A stretch of 36,601 bases of DNA from Lachnospiraceae bacterium (GTDB lineage Bacteria > Bacillota > Clostridia > Lachnospirales > Lachnospiraceae): contig JAUNAG010000003.1 of the NCBI GenBank assembly GCA_030527685.1, positions 1 to 36,601 of the forward strand, written 5' to 3'. The notes beneath the pieces were generated by a model that worked only from the letters and a program-made list of their open reading frames with translations, was not told the origin of the DNA and made no database searches. Positions 1 to 8,706 of the stretch are shown piece after piece. How positions within the stretch are numbered: the first letter of the stretch is position 1; each line of letters starts with the position of its first letter. The translations under genes and the position numbers were made by a program.

Positions 1-780
1 GATCAGAGTCATTGTACTGCGCATCGGATTACCGGTACCGTTTGTCAGGATCTGCGGAACATCGAACAGCTGGATGCCGCCGATCAGGGATGTAATGATA
101 ACGTAGACAAGAATCGGACGAAGCAGCGGCAGTGTGATCTTGAAGAAGATCTGCGTAGAGGTTGCACCGTCTACTTCTGCTGCTTCGAAAAGGGATGTAT
201 CAATACCCATCATACCTGCCATCAGAAGGATCGTGGTATTTCCGAACCACATCAGGCAGTTCATCATAGCGATGAGGCCGCGCGTACTTCCGGTGTGAGA
301 CAGGAACTTATACGGCTGGCTGATAAAGCCCATCTGAACCAGCATGGTATTGATCGGGCCGTTATCTGAAAACAGAGTGAAGAACAGCATTGCAAATGCA
401 GATGCCATGATCAGGTTCGGAAGGTACATAACGGTCTTGAAGAACCGCTGGCCCTTTAAGCGAAGCTGAACATCAGAGAACCACGCTCCCAGAAGAAGTG
501 AAAGGAAGATCTGAGGAATAAAGCACATGATCCAGAGAATCATCGTATTCTTCAGATAAATCCAGATTTCTCCGCCCGAAAACAGTTTGCTGTAATTTGC
601 AAATCCGATAAAATTCGGACCGACCTGGTTCAATCCGGACAGATAGTTTTCGAAAAAGCTGTTATAAATTGTGTTGAACAGCGGAATCAGCTGGAACACA
701 ACATAGACCAGAACGAACGGGATCAGAAAAATATAACCCCATTTGTTATATTTGACGCCTTTTCCCCCACTCTTCTTCAT
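1..780 (-). CDS. Sugar ABC transporter permease (MalF/UgpA type), C-terminus cut off
   Basis: This is an inner-membrane permease subunit of a CUT1-type carbohydrate importer. The first 260 codons are visible and the frame runs open through the left edge. The N-terminus (MKKSGGKG) is cytoplasmic. It is followed by hydrophobic segments at about residues 15-40, 75-100, 115-140 and 165-185, and another begins near the edge. The cytoplasmic EAA loop that docks on the ATPase is clear (FEAAEVDGAT, about residues 199-208, then a TLPLLRP stretch). The ATG at 780 is preceded by AGGAGG about 10 bases upstream. It follows the binding-protein gene on the same strand, with a terminator-like hairpin between them. 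The partner permease and ATPase are not in view. The family call is secure; the sugar is inferred from the neighbouring phosphorylase. Confidence 0.9.
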   Translation of the reverse strand, partial: MKKSGGKGVKYNKWGYIFLIPFVLVYVVFQLIPLFNTIYNSFFENYLSGLNQVGPNFIGFANYSKLFSGGEIWIYLKNTMILWIMCFIPQIFLSLLLGAWFSDVQLRLKGQRFFKTVMYLPNLIMASAFAMLFFTLFSDNGPINTMLVQMGFISQPYKFLSHTGSTRGLIAMMNCLMWFGNTTILLMAGMMGIDTSLFEAAEVDGATSTQIFFKITLPLLRPILVYVIITSLIGGIQLFDVPQILTNGTGNPMRSTMTLI

Positions 781-868
781 AAAGCGTTTGCCTCCTGTTT
801 TGTTTTCTGCCAGATTCTCCGATATCTGTATTTTCATTTTTGATATACGAAGATCCAGTTTTTTGAAA

Positions 869-901
869 AAGCCGTGCCTGCCTTACGGGCAGGCACGGCT
901 T
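869..901 (-). terminator. Intra-operon hairpin terminator between binding protein and permease
   Basis: GCCGTGCCTGCC at 871-882 pairs with 888-899, extended by two A-T pairs, around a 5-base loop. On the minus strand it is followed directly by TTTTT. It lies after the binding-protein stop codon and about 90 bases before the permease start, so it would cut permease expression relative to the binding protein. Such steps are common in ABC sugar operons. Confidence 0.8.
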
Positions 902-957
902 CATTCTCAAATCATTTTTATGCGCCTAATCTGTCGGCAGCATTCGGAATGTTCAAA

Positions 958-2283
958 TTAGTATGTCAGTTCCGGATGCTTCTCTGTAACTGACTGATAG
1001 AACAGATCCAGAGCTTCTTCATATGTAGCAGCGCCTTCGAAGTAGTTCTTCATAGCATTCTGGAACTCTTCGTTGCATGTCTGGTCATAGCTGGAGATGT
1101 TGCTGAGGTCGATTGTCTCAACGCCTGCTGTGTACATGCCGAGCGGGTTCATGCCGCCAAGGATTTTGCTGGAGTAATCTTCGCTTGCTGCCATCTCATC
1201 CATAACGACCTTGTTGTTTACGAAGTCATCATCCTTTTCAACGATATCCTTCATGACTGCATCGTCTGTTGTCAGCTTCAGCATGATATCCTTAACGAGG
1301 TCTGCATTGTCTGTACCTGCAGCTGCGCAGATCCATGTGCCGCCCCAGTAGAAGCCCTGCGGTCCCTTAGCAGCGCCCCAGCCGCCGAGGTTAGCGATAC
1401 TGCCTTCTGTATCAGCAGCCATGCAGAAGTTGATGAGCCAAGCCGGTCCAAAGTAGCAGAATGTCTTGCCGTCCGGATAGAAGCCTGCAGACCAGTCATC
1501 GCCCCAAAGCTCTGCTGTGCCTGTCTGTCCTGCATCTACCTCAGCCTTGGACATATCAACCCACTTCTTGATGTTCTCATCGATGTTGATCTTGCCGTCC
1601 TCAACCCACTTGGATGTTACGTTGTTGGAGAATACACGGTATGTATCGTTTACGCTGACTGTCATGCGATAGCCTGCTTCAGCAACCTTAGCTGCTGTTT
1701 CGTTGTAGGTATCCCAATCAGCAACATACTTCTGAACTTCATCCGGATCATCAGAACCGAAGATTTCCTTAGCTGCTTCTCTGTTGTAGAACAGAACGCC
1801 CGGGCAGCCCTGCCATGAAACGCCCTTCAGAACGCCGTTGGAGTCTGTAACGACATCCTTTGTGTACTGATACTGCTTGGAAAGATCTTCATCAGTGATG
1901 CCAAGATCTGCAACCGGCATTGTGTAATCTGTGTCAACATACTTCAGAGCGTAGTCAGCCTCAACGAGGAAGAGGTCGATCTTGTCATCAGCAGCTGCCT
2001 CAGCCTGAGCCTTCAGAGAAGTGTCAAGATTGTTCTGGTAAGCATTGTCTGTGCTCGGTGTGATATTCCAGACAACTTCTACATCACCGATCTTGCCGTG
2101 TGTAGCATCAACTTCTTCGTAATCAGCGTAATGATCCTTGATGCGGCTCTTGAACTCTTCGTTCCAGCAGTAGATGTTAAGCACCTTGCCGCCTTCTTCT
2201 GTAGTGTCAGCATAGCAGAAGCCTGCGGACAGTGTAGCTGCCATAGCTGCGCAAAGAACTGCGCTGATGACTTTCTTCTTCAT
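958..2283 (-). CDS. Sugar ABC transporter substrate-binding protein
   Basis: This is an extracellular solute-binding protein of the CUT1 carbohydrate family, 441 residues from the chosen start. The ATG at 2283 has GGAGG 7 bases upstream and begins a signal peptide (MKKKVISAV, hydrophobic core, then a GFCYA/DTTEE boundary). The longer open frame back to 2343 has no ribosome binding site there and would bury the signal peptide. A Cys sits near the cleavage region, but the context is not a clean lipobox, so lipid anchoring is uncertain. The mature part has typical family features (LNIYCWNEEF near the N-terminus, GVLFYNREAA, and an FCYFGPAW region). It sits between the LacI gene and the permease. 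The ligand is probably cellobiose or a related beta-glucoside, inferred from the divergent GH94 gene. Confidence 0.9.
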   Translation of the reverse strand: MKKKVISAVLCAAMAATLSAGFCYADTTEEGGKVLNIYCWNEEFKSRIKDHYADYEEVDATHGKIGDVEVVWNITPSTDNAYQNNLDTSLKAQAEAAADDKIDLFLVEADYALKYVDTDYTMPVADLGITDEDLSKQYQYTKDVVTDSNGVLKGVSWQGCPGVLFYNREAAKEIFGSDDPDEVQKYVADWDTYNETAAKVAEAGYRMTVSVNDTYRVFSNNVTSKWVEDGKINIDENIKKWVDMSKAEVDAGQTGTAELWGDDWSAGFYPDGKTFCYFGPAWLINFCMAADTEGSIANLGGWGAAKGPQGFYWGGTWICAAAGTDNADLVKDIMLKLTTDDAVMKDIVEKDDDFVNNKVVMDEMAASEDYSSKILGGMNPLGMYTAGVETIDLSNISSYDQTCNEEFQNAMKNYFEGAATYEEALDLFYQSVTEKHPELTY

Positions 2284-2316
2284 AGCAAATCCTCCTTGTT
2301 GTGTGGTCTTTGACCG

Positions 2317-2330
2317 TATAAACGTTGTTT
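2317..2330. promoter_or_regulatory. Possible third LacI operator, upstream of the binding-protein gene
   Basis: TATAAACGTTGTTT shares the TAAACGTT core with the site at 3740-3753 and lies in the 72-base gap between lacI and the binding-protein gene. The flanks match less well than the other two sites, so it may be a weaker site or a chance match. Confidence 0.4.
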
Positions 2331-2355
2331 TATGCTTTATCACGAAACTCTCCCG

Positions 2356-3372
2356 TCAGGCTTTGGGCTTGCCTACCGACTGTCCCGTGATCAGGCTCCC
2401 TTCAATGACAACCCTTTCTATCAGGGTTGTCTTCGGACGCTCGATCGTGCTGATCAGCCTGATGGCTGCTTCGCTTCCGATCAGCTCCTTGTTCTGCTGG
2501 ATGGTAGTCAGCTTCGGGTGCAGCAGCTGTGAGATCTTTGTCCCGTCATAGCCTGCAATCGAAATATCTTCAGGAATCTGTTTTCCTGATTCGAAGATGA
2601 CATTCCTCCCGCCTATCATTGACGTATCATCCGGATAAAGGATGCATGTCGGCGGATTGGAAAACTTTAAGAGCTCTCTCGTCGCACGTGCTGCTTCCTT
2701 TGTCTCCATATAACTGGCTTTTCTTACATAACTGTCCGGAATATCAAGTCCAAGCTCTTCTGTTACGCGATAGAAACTTGCAAGTCTGTCTCTTGTAACA
2801 GCTGAATGAGGCTGTCCGTGAATATAGGCAATTTTGCGGTGGCCCTGACTGTAAATGTAGCGGACCAGGCTTTCCATGCCCTGGATATTATTGGAACTCA
2901 CTGCCGTACAGTTGTGATGCACGTAGTCGATCGTGACAACCGGCAAGGAACTGTTCATCAGATCCTGCACTTCTTTCGAAGTAAAATCCGCACAGACGAT
3001 GACGACACCGTCAAAATTGCGGTAGAGGCAATGTTCCAGGTAAGACATCTTTCTGTCTTCAAAGCAGGTATTAATAAATGTAATATCATATCCCTGCTTC
3101 TCCGCCTGCACCTTGAAGCTGTTCATGACACCTGCGAAATATTCATGTGTCAGACCGATGCCGGCCTCTTCCTCGAACAGCACGCCCAGGTTGAAAGATC
3201 TGTTGGTTTTCAATGCCCTTGCAGATGCGTTCGGGAAATATCCAAGCTCATCTGCCGCAGCCCTGATCTTCTTTTTTGTTTCCTCACTGATATCATGATG
3301 ATCATTCAGTGCCTTGCTGACGGTTGCAGTAGAAACGCCGCACATCTGTGCAATGGTTTTCATCGATACCAT
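2356..3372 (-). CDS. LacI/GalR-family transcriptional regulator
   Basis: A DNA-binding repressor of about 338 residues. The N-terminal helix-turn-helix is canonical (MKTIAQMCGVSTATVSKALN, within the first 25 residues), followed by the hinge helix (NASARALKTNRS) and a periplasmic-binding-protein-like sensor domain (NLGVLFEEEAG onward, GGRNVIFESGKQIPEDISI near the C-terminus). The ATG at 3372 has a GGTGG sequence 8 bases upstream. A GTG at 3384 is in frame, but its Shine-Dalgarno is only about 2 bases away; an ATG at 3363 is also possible. It is transcribed away from the GH94 gene and towards the binding-protein and permease genes. Near-identical sites just downstream of its own promoter and of the GH94 promoter suggest autoregulation and control of the phosphorylase. 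The inducer is unknown, probably a cello-oligosaccharide. Confidence 0.93.
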   Translation of the reverse strand: MVSMKTIAQMCGVSTATVSKALNDHHDISEETKKKIRAAADELGYFPNASARALKTNRSFNLGVLFEEEAGIGLTHEYFAGVMNSFKVQAEKQGYDITFINTCFEDRKMSYLEHCLYRNFDGVVIVCADFTSKEVQDLMNSSLPVVTIDYVHHNCTAVSSNNIQGMESLVRYIYSQGHRKIAYIHGQPHSAVTRDRLASFYRVTEELGLDIPDSYVRKASYMETKEAARATRELLKFSNPPTCILYPDDTSMIGGRNVIFESGKQIPEDISIAGYDGTKISQLLHPKLTTIQQNKELIGSEAAIRLISTIERPKTTLIERVVIEGSLITGQSVGKPKA

Positions 3373-3425
3373 ATGTTCTGCCACCGCCTTCCTGTCTTCT
3401 GCGAAAACTCTTTCTTAACGGTTTG

Positions 3426-3439
3426 CTTAATCGTTTTCG
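3426..3439. promoter_or_regulatory. LacI-type operator at the regulator's own promoter
   Basis: CTTAATCGTTTTCG differs by one base from the site at 3740-3753. It covers about +1 to +14 of the predicted lacI transcript, a position that blocks RNA polymerase. Confidence 0.6.
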
Positions 3440-3446
3440 TGATTTC

Positions 3447-3475
3447 AATATAGTCCTTTCAATGACAAAATGCAA
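3447..3475 (-). promoter_or_regulatory. Predicted sigma-A promoter of lacI
   Basis: On the minus strand a TTGCAT -35 box (3470-3475) and a TATATT -10 box (3447-3452) are 17 bases apart, giving a start near 3440. The stretch from here to 3694 is very AT-rich and shows no gene on either strand. Confidence 0.65.
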
Positions 3476-3693
3476 CTGTTTTTTCACATATCGTCAAATT
3501 ATCCACAAATATTCCATGTTTATTATGCAATTATACCTCAATACAAACAAATAGAAACGCCCTTCGAATTCGTTTAAGTAAATTAAGTCTTATGTTGATT
3601 TTCGTGATCTGTCATTTTATTTCACGCAATAATTATTGTCGCGCAATTCATACAATTTAGAACTACGAAATTATTAAATTAAGTAGATTTCTA

Positions 3694-3722
3694 TTGTTTT
3701 TCTGCATTTTGACCGCTATAAT
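3694..3722 (+). promoter_or_regulatory. Predicted sigma-A promoter of the GH94 gene
   Basis: TTGTTT (3694-3699) and a perfect TATAAT (3717-3722) are separated by 17 bases, predicting a start near 3729 and a leader of roughly 115 bases before the GH94 start codon. Confidence 0.7.
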
Positions 3723-3739
3723 CAAAGCCATACAATTAA

Positions 3740-3753
3740 CTTAAACGTTTTCG
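3740..3753. promoter_or_regulatory. LacI-type operator at the GH94 promoter
   Basis: CTTAAACGTTTTCG, with an AAACGTTT palindromic core, lies at about +11 to +24 of the predicted GH94 transcript. It repeats the site beside the lacI promoter with 13 of 14 bases identical. Confidence 0.6.
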
Positions 3754-3842
3754 CAGCAGACGTTTCGAATGTCCTGCTCCGAAACAAACTGCTTGCGATA
3801 CGGACCGACCGGTCCGCACTCCCCTTAATCGGAGGTTTCTAT

Positions 3843-6290
3843 ATGAAGTACGGCTTCTTTGATGACAAAAACAGAGAATATGTCATCACATCACCTAAAA
3901 CACCGCTTCCCTGGATCAACTATCTGGGATCGGAAAACTTCTTCTCATTAATTTCAAATACATCAGGCGGCTACAGCTTCTACAGAGATGCAAAGCTCCT
4001 TCGTCTGACAAGATACCGCTACAATAATGTTCCGGGCGACAGCAACGGTCATTATTACTTTATTAAAGACGGCGAATCCTTCTGGAATCCGGGATGGATG
4101 CCGTCCAAGACAGCACTTGATTCCTATGAATGCCGTCACGGCATGGGCTACTCCGTATTCAGAAGCACGAAGAACAATCTGGAAGCTGAGATGACAGCTT
4201 TCGTTCCAGTCGGCAAGAACTGCGAAGTCAATCGTCTCCGCCTGACCAACACAGGTTCTTCCGATAAAGACTTCTCCGTCTTTTCATATGTAGAGTTCTG
4301 TCTGTGGAATGCCATGGATGACATGACAAACTTCCAGAGAAACTACTCCATCGGTGAAGTTGAGATCCACGATTCCACGATTTATCACAAAACAGAATAT
4401 CGTGAGCGCCGTAATCATTATGCTGTTTACAGCGTCAACGCTCCGATTGACGGTTTTGATACAGACCGCGATTCCTTCCTTGGTGCATATGGTGAAAACT
4501 CCGCTCCGGAAGTCGTTGTAAACGGAGCTTCCAAAAACTCCGTCGCAAGCGGATGGGCTCCGGTCGGCTCTCACCATCTGAAGGTTCATCTTGCCCCGGG
4601 CGAATCCAGAACTTTCATCTTCGTTCTCGGCTATATCGAAAATCCGGTTGAAGAAAAGTGGATCGGCAGACCGGAAGACGGCATCATCAACCGCGCTCCG
4701 GCAGAAGCACTTCTCTCCTCTCTGCAGACAGAACAGCAGATCGAGGATGAGCTTGCAAAGCTAAAGGCTTACTGGGATCAGCTGCTCTCCCGCTTCACCA
4801 TTCGTTCCGCAGAAGAAAAGCTCGACCGCATGGTCAACATCTGGCATCAGTACCAGTGCATGGTCACCTTCAACATGAGCCGTTCCGCCTCTTATTACGA
4901 GTCCGGCATCGGCCGCGGCATGGGCTTCCGTGATTCCTGCCAGGATCTTCTGGGCTTTGTCCATCTGATTCCGGACCGCGCAAGAGAGCGTATCCTGGAT
5001 ATCGCCGCTACACAGTTTGAAGACGGCAGTGCTTACCATCAGTACCAGCCGCTGACCAAGAAGGGCAATTCCGATATCGGAAGCGGCTTCAATGATGACC
5101 CGCTCTGGCTGATCGCCTGCACCGCTGCCTATATCAAGGAAACTGCAGATTACTCCATCCTCGACGAGATGACTGCCTATGACAGTGATACAACAAAGGC
5201 AACTGTCTTCATGGAACATCTACGCCGCTCCTTCCATTACACAGTGGAGCATCTCGGACCGCACAAGCTGCCGCTCATCGGCCGTGCAGACTGGAATGAC
5301 TGCCTGAACATGAACTGCTTCTCTACAGAACCGGGCGAATCCTTCCAGACCTTCGGTCCGTCCGAAGGCCCGAACGCAGAATCCGTCTTCATCGCAGGTA
5401 TGTTCGTTCTTTACGGAAAAGAATATGCTGCCATCTGCCGCTACAAGGGCATGGAAGAAGAAGCTGCATTTGCTGAAAATGCAATCGCAGAGATGGAGAA
5501 AACCGTTCTTGATGCAGGTTGGGACGGCGAATGGTATCTGCGTGCTTACGATCACTACAAGAACAAAGTCGGTTCCCATGAATGTGAAGACGGCAAGATC
5601 TTCATCGAGCCGCAGGGCTTCTGCGTCATGGCAAAGATCGGTCTTGAAGAAGGCAACTGCTTAAAGGCTATGGAATCCGTCGAGAAATATCTGGATACAA
5701 AGTACGGCATTGTCCTGCTGCAGCCGCCTTATCACCGCTATCACGTCGAGCTTGGTGAAATCAGCTCCTATCCGCCGGGATATAAGGAAAATGCAGGTAT
5801 CTTCTGCCACAACAACCCGTGGATCTCAATCGCCGAGACCGTTGTCGGCAGAGGTGACCGCGCATGGCAGGTTTACACACGCACCTGCCCGGCCTTCATT
5901 GAGGATATCAGTGAGATTCACCGCACCGAGCCGTATGTCTACTCTCAGATGATTGCCGGCAAGGATGCTGTCAACTTCGGTGAAGCCAAGAACAGCTGGC
6001 TGACAGGTACCGCTGCATGGACCTTCCTGAATGTCTCTCAGTACATCCTCGGCATCCGCCCGGATTATGACGGACTGATTATCGATCCGTGCATCCCGGC
6101 TTCCATGGACGGCTTTGAGGCTGAGCGTCTCTTCCGCGGCGTCCGCTATAAGATTCATGTCAGCAACCCGCAGCACGTTCAGAAGGGCGTTGTCTCTCTG
6201 AAGGTGAACGGCGAGCAGATCGAAGGCAACAAGATTCCTGCTGCAGCTTCCGGTTCCGAGGAGGTTCTGGTCGAGGTTGTCATGGGCTGA
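3843..6290 (+). CDS. GH94 disaccharide phosphorylase, probably cellobiose phosphorylase
   Basis: A cytoplasmic inverting phosphorylase of 815 residues, close to the usual length of about 810-820 for cellobiose phosphorylases. It would split an imported beta-linked disaccharide with phosphate into glucose 1-phosphate and glucose, saving one ATP. The N-terminal beta-sandwich carries the family's opening signature (MKYGFFDD, then [15 protein letters not shown], then GGYSFYRDA). The (alpha/alpha)6 catalytic part has [20 protein letters not shown], a [11 protein letters not shown] stretch, and the ADWNDCLN motif at about residues 482-489, whose Asp cluster contains the general acid. GGAGG lies 9 bases before the ATG. 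It is divergent from the LacI gene, appears monocistronic, and is followed by a terminator. Chitobiose- or cellodextrin-type specificity cannot be fully excluded by reading alone. Confidence 0.92.
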   Translation: MKYGFFDDKNREYVITSPKTPLPWINYLGSENFFSLISNTSGGYSFYRDAKLLRLTRYRYNNVPGDSNGHYYFIKDGESFWNPGWMPSKTALDSYECRHGMGYSVFRSTKNNLEAEMTAFVPVGKNCEVNRLRLTNTGSSDKDFSVFSYVEFCLWNAMDDMTNFQRNYSIGEVEIHDSTIYHKTEYRERRNHYAVYSVNAPIDGFDTDRDSFLGAYGENSAPEVVVNGASKNSVASGWAPVGSHHLKVHLAPGESRTFIFVLGYIENPVEEKWIGRPEDGIINRAPAEALLSSLQTEQQIEDELAKLKAYWDQLLSRFTIRSAEEKLDRMVNIWHQYQCMVTFNMSRSASYYESGIGRGMGFRDSCQDLLGFVHLIPDRARERILDIAATQFEDGSAYHQYQPLTKKGNSDIGSGFNDDPLWLIACTAAYIKETADYSILDEMTAYDSDTTKATVFMEHLRRSFHYTVEHLGPHKLPLIGRADWNDCLNMNCFSTEPGESFQTFGPSEGPNAESVFIAGMFVLYGKEYAAICRYKGMEEEAAFAENAIAEMEKTVLDAGWDGEWYLRAYDHYKNKVGSHECEDGKIFIEPQGFCVMAKIGLEEGNCLKAMESVEKYLDTKYGIVLLQPPYHRYHVELGEISSYPPGYKENAGIFCHNNPWISIAETVVGRGDRAWQVYTRTCPAFIEDISEIHRTEPYVYSQMIAGKDAVNFGEAKNSWLTGTAAWTFLNVSQYILGIRPDYDGLIIDPCIPASMDGFEAERLFRGVRYKIHVSNPQHVQKGVVSLKVNGEQIEGNKIPAAASGSEEVLVEVVMG

Positions 6291-6321
6291 TCCGCCTGAT
6301 TCTGTTTTAAGAGCAAAAGAA

Positions 6322-6361
6322 AAGGATCTGTCAATTGCATTTACAAGGTTGACAGATCCTT
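6322..6361 (+). terminator. Terminator hairpin after the GH94 gene
   Basis: AAGGATCTGTCAA (6322-6334) pairs perfectly with 6349-6361 across a 14-base loop. The tail is only TATATA rather than a run of T, so termination may be partial. Its 3' arm contains the -35 box of the next promoter. Confidence 0.6.
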
Positions 6362-6377
6362 ATATATACGATATTGT
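6349..6377 (+). promoter_or_regulatory. Predicted promoter of the riboswitch-symporter unit
   Basis: A consensus TTGACA at 6349-6354 and TATTGT at 6372-6377 are 17 bases apart, giving a start near 6384, just before the glycine aptamer. The -35 box lies inside the 3' arm of the preceding terminator. Confidence 0.6.
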
Positions 6378-6409
6378 TAAATGACGTTCTATGAAACTCT
6401 TTGAATCCG

Positions 6410-6530
6410 GAAACGGAAACTGAGAGCGGAGAACACTCTGGAAAACTCAGATTTGATGGGTGCCGAAGGTGTAAGGCCTCCGTAACGGAGACTGAATCTC
6501 TCAGGCAAAGGGACAGAGAAATATGCTTTT
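6410..6530 (+). promoter_or_regulatory. Glycine riboswitch (gcvT type), apparently a single aptamer
   Basis: The conserved core is recognisable: a GGAGAACACTCTGGA element near 6428, GGGTGCCGAAGGTG at about 6458-6472, a P3-like stem (CTCCGTAACGGAG), then AATCTCTCAGGCAAA and GGGACAGAG ending near 6518. Glycine aptamers of this form commonly precede glycine-cleavage genes or AGCS symporters; here the controlled gene is the AGCS symporter at 6709. Only one full aptamer core is evident, so it looks like a singlet rather than the cooperative tandem form. Two hairpins with T-runs follow as the expression platform. Whether glycine turns the gene on or off cannot be read with certainty. Confidence 0.88.
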
Positions 6531-6536
6531 GCTGTA

Positions 6537-6561
6537 CACGTATATTCTATACGCGTTTTTT
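6537..6561 (+). terminator. First terminator-like hairpin of the riboswitch
   Basis: CGTATA (6539-6544) pairs with TATACG (6548-6553) over a 3-base loop and is followed by GCG and six T. The short AT-rich stem is weak. It begins about 20 bases after the conserved aptamer 3' end, so it is a candidate ligand-dependent switch. Confidence 0.5.
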
Positions 6562-6603
6562 CAGGCATAAGTGAACCCTTACTATCAAATAAAAGAGTTT
6601 TTC

Positions 6604-6633
6604 GGAGCGGCTGTGAACAGCTGCTCCTTTTTT
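6604..6633 (+). terminator. Second, stronger terminator in the symporter leader
   Basis: GGAGC (6604-6608) pairs with GCTCC (6623-6627), with CTG/CAG continuing the stem, and six T follow directly. It lies 75 bases before the symporter start codon and has the form of a true intrinsic terminator. Confidence 0.75.
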
Positions 6634-6708
6634 GTTGGTAAAAGTCACTTCTTCATGAAGCGAATGGCTTTTATACATTCTTGTATCTTAATAGGGAGGG
6701 ACACATCT

Positions 6709-8097
6709 ATGTCTAACGCATTATTACCCATTGTTCAGACGATCAACAGTTATCTTTCGGACTACATCCTGTTCTTTCTGCTGATCGCAGTCGGCCTGTT
6801 CTACAGCTTCAAGACACACTTTGTACAGGTCCGCTGCTTCGGCGAAGGTATGCGCCAGGTATTCGGAAAGCTTTCTCTTAACGGCGGTTCCCACGGCAAG
6901 GAAATGAGTTCCTTCCAGGCACTTGCTACTGCTATTGCAGCTCAGGTCGGTACAGGCAACATCATCGGTGCTTCCGGTGCGATCCTGACAGGCGGCCCGG
7001 GTGCGATCTTCTGGATGTGGGTCATCGCTTTCTTCGGCATGGCTACCATCTACGCAGAAGCAACTCTGGCACAGGTTACAAGAGTCACAACTGAGGACGG
7101 CAGCATCCACGGCGGCCCGGTTTACTACATCAAGACCGCTTTCACAGGCAAGTTCGGATCCTTCCTTGCAGGCTTCTTCGCTATTGCCATCACTCTGGCA
7201 CTCGGCTTCTTCGGCTGCATGGTTCAGTCCAACTCCATCGGCTCCACCTTCCAGAACGCATTCCATGTTCCGTCCTGGATCGTCGGTATCTGCCTGGTAG
7301 TATTCTGCGGCTTCATCTTCCTTGGCGGAATTCAGCGTCTTGCTTCTGTTACTGAGAAGATCGTTCCGATTATGGCAGGTCTCTTCCTCATCTTCGGTCT
7401 GATCGCTCTGATCATTCGTATCAAGTACATTCCGGCAACTTTCGGCATGATCTTCCGCTATGCTTTCCAGCCGAACGCAATCCTCGGCGGCAGCATCGGT
7501 ACAGCTATTAAGATTGCAGTTACACAGGGTGCAAAGCGCGGCCTCTTCTCCAATGAAGCTGGTATGGGTTCTACACCGCACGCACATGCACTTGCAAAGG
7601 TTAAGCACCCGCACGAGCAGGGCTGCGTTGCTATGATCGGTGTCTTCATCGATACATTCATCGTTCTTACACTGAATGCACTTGTTATCATTTCCACTCT
7701 GTACACAGCTGACGGCATCCTTGCAAACGGCTATGTCGGAGATGTCACAGAGCAGATCGGCAAGGCTAATCTTGCACAGACCGCTTTCGGAAGTGTCTTC
7801 GGAACAACATTCGGCAATGCCTTCGTTGCAATCACACTGTTCTTCTTTGCATTCTCTACGATCCTCAGCTGGAACCTCTTCGGCAAGATCAATGCACAGT
7901 ATCTGTTCACTGTGAAGGCTACCAAGGTTTACACCATCATTGCTCTGGTATTCATCTTCCTGGGCACACTTGCATCCAACGACCTCGTATGGGAGCTCTC
8001 CGATATGTTCAATAACCTGATGGTTATCCCGAATGCGATCGCACTCTTCGCTCTCTCCGGTCTGGTTGTCAAGAGCATGAAATCAGCCAATAAATAA
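6709..8097 (+). CDS. AGCS-family sodium:alanine/glycine symporter
   Basis: A membrane symporter of 462 residues that takes up small neutral amino acids with sodium (family knowledge). It is strongly hydrophobic with about 10-11 transmembrane segments. The family motif is present near the N-terminus (FQALATAIAAQVGTGNIIG), with GGPGAIFWMW and the later KRGLFSNEAGMGSTPHAHA stretch. The ATG at 6709 is preceded by AGGGAGGG; the same frame is open back to 6571, but that part lies in the riboswitch leader and is not protein-like. Glycine is the likely cargo because a glycine riboswitch controls the gene. It is a single-gene unit with its own terminator. Confidence 0.93.
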   Translation: MSNALLPIVQTINSYLSDYILFFLLIAVGLFYSFKTHFVQVRCFGEGMRQVFGKLSLNGGSHGKEMSSFQALATAIAAQVGTGNIIGASGAILTGGPGAIFWMWVIAFFGMATIYAEATLAQVTRVTTEDGSIHGGPVYYIKTAFTGKFGSFLAGFFAIAITLALGFFGCMVQSNSIGSTFQNAFHVPSWIVGICLVVFCGFIFLGGIQRLASVTEKIVPIMAGLFLIFGLIALIIRIKYIPATFGMIFRYAFQPNAILGGSIGTAIKIAVTQGAKRGLFSNEAGMGSTPHAHALAKVKHPHEQGCVAMIGVFIDTFIVLTLNALVIISTLYTADGILANGYVGDVTEQIGKANLAQTAFGSVFGTTFGNAFVAITLFFFAFSTILSWNLFGKINAQYLFTVKATKVYTIIALVFIFLGTLASNDLVWELSDMFNNLMVIPNAIALFALSGLVVKSMKSANK

Positions 8098-8130
8098 TTT
8101 ACGCCCAACTGACAAATCCTGTTTCGTATA

Positions 8131-8166
8131 AAAAAAGAAGGAAGCCCGACGGCTTCCTTCTTTTTT
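8131..8166. terminator. Bidirectional terminator between convergent genes
   Basis: A run of six A, then GAAGGAAGCC (8137-8146), pairs with GGCTTCCTTC (8151-8160) followed by six T, around a 4-base loop. The symmetry serves both the symporter gene (plus) and the ACT-domain gene (minus). Confidence 0.88.
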
Positions 8167-8262
8167 AATCTCTGTTCTTATTCGCACTGCATGTACAGCT
8201 GCTTTTTTATAATACCGGCCGCCTGCACAAGAAAGCGTGCTTCCCGGCGTGCCGGCCGTATT

Positions 8263-8682
8263 TTAAAGTTCGTCGTCTGCCAGCTGGCGGATACCGGCTG
8301 CTGCCAGTGCCTTCACAGCCTCTTCTCTGTTCTCTGTCTTGATCACAAAGCCGGCTGTTCCCTCATGTCCCGAAAACAGGGCGTAGGTATAATTCAGATT
8401 TACACCGGCTTCTCCGAGTGTTTCAAGCAGCCCAACCAGTGCACCCGGACGATCCTCCACCTCAAATGCCAGCACATCTTCTTCCTGGCAGATCAGGCCC
8501 TGCTCTTCCAGCACAGCTCTTGCCTTTGCACTGTTGTCTGTGATCACACGCACAATGCCGAATTCCGTAGCATCCGAAACGTTCATTGCCCGCATATTGA
8601 TCCCGTGTTCCTTCAGTGTCCGGCAGAAAGATGCAAGTGCTCCCGGGTGGTTTCCGATAAATGTTGAGATCTGAATTGCCAT
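8263..8682 (-). CDS. Tandem ACT-domain protein (amino acid sensor)
   Basis: A small cytoplasmic protein of 139 residues made almost wholly of two ACT domains: residues about 1-68 (ISTFIGNHPGALASFCRTL, then INMRAMNVSD) and 69-135 (FEVEDRPGALVGLLETLGEAG, then VNLNYTYAL). ACT domains bind amino acids and often set the activity of an attached or partner enzyme; there is no catalytic or DNA-binding part here. AGGAG precedes the ATG. It lies 24 bases after the threonine synthase-like gene on the same strand and must be its last operon partner. It may sense an amino acid made or used by the three PLP enzymes around it. The ligand is unknown. Confidence 0.88.
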   Translation of the reverse strand: MAIQISTFIGNHPGALASFCRTLKEHGINMRAMNVSDATEFGIVRVITDNSAKARAVLEEQGLICQEEDVLAFEVEDRPGALVGLLETLGEAGVNLNYTYALFSGHEGTAGFVIKTENREEAVKALAAAGIRQLADDEL

Positions 8683-8706
8683 TTCTGTTCTCCTTTAATA
8701 CTTAAA

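Noticed and set aside
743..961. 72-residue open frame between permease and binding protein on the plus strand
   Set aside because: It overlaps the permease start and a terminator hairpin and has no ribosome binding site.
2284..2343. Longer N-terminus for the sugar-binding protein
   Set aside because: The internal ATG at 2283 has a good Shine-Dalgarno and starts a proper signal peptide; the extension lies in the operator region.
2806..3453. 215-residue open frame on the plus strand opposite lacI
   Set aside because: Antisense to a clear LacI gene and running into its promoter and operator.
3476..3693. Possible small gene in the AT-rich divergent region
   Set aside because: No frame with a start codon and ribosome binding site was seen; the region is best explained as promoter DNA.
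6571..6708. 46-residue N-terminal extension of the symporter
   Set aside because: It would be translated from the riboswitch expression platform and terminator, and the ATG at 6709 has a strong ribosome binding site.
6724..7614. 296-residue open frame on the minus strand inside the symporter gene
   Set aside because: Antisense to a clear AGCS gene, rich in Cys/Asp/Glu as expected for the complement of hydrophobic codons, with no ribosome binding site or family resemblance.
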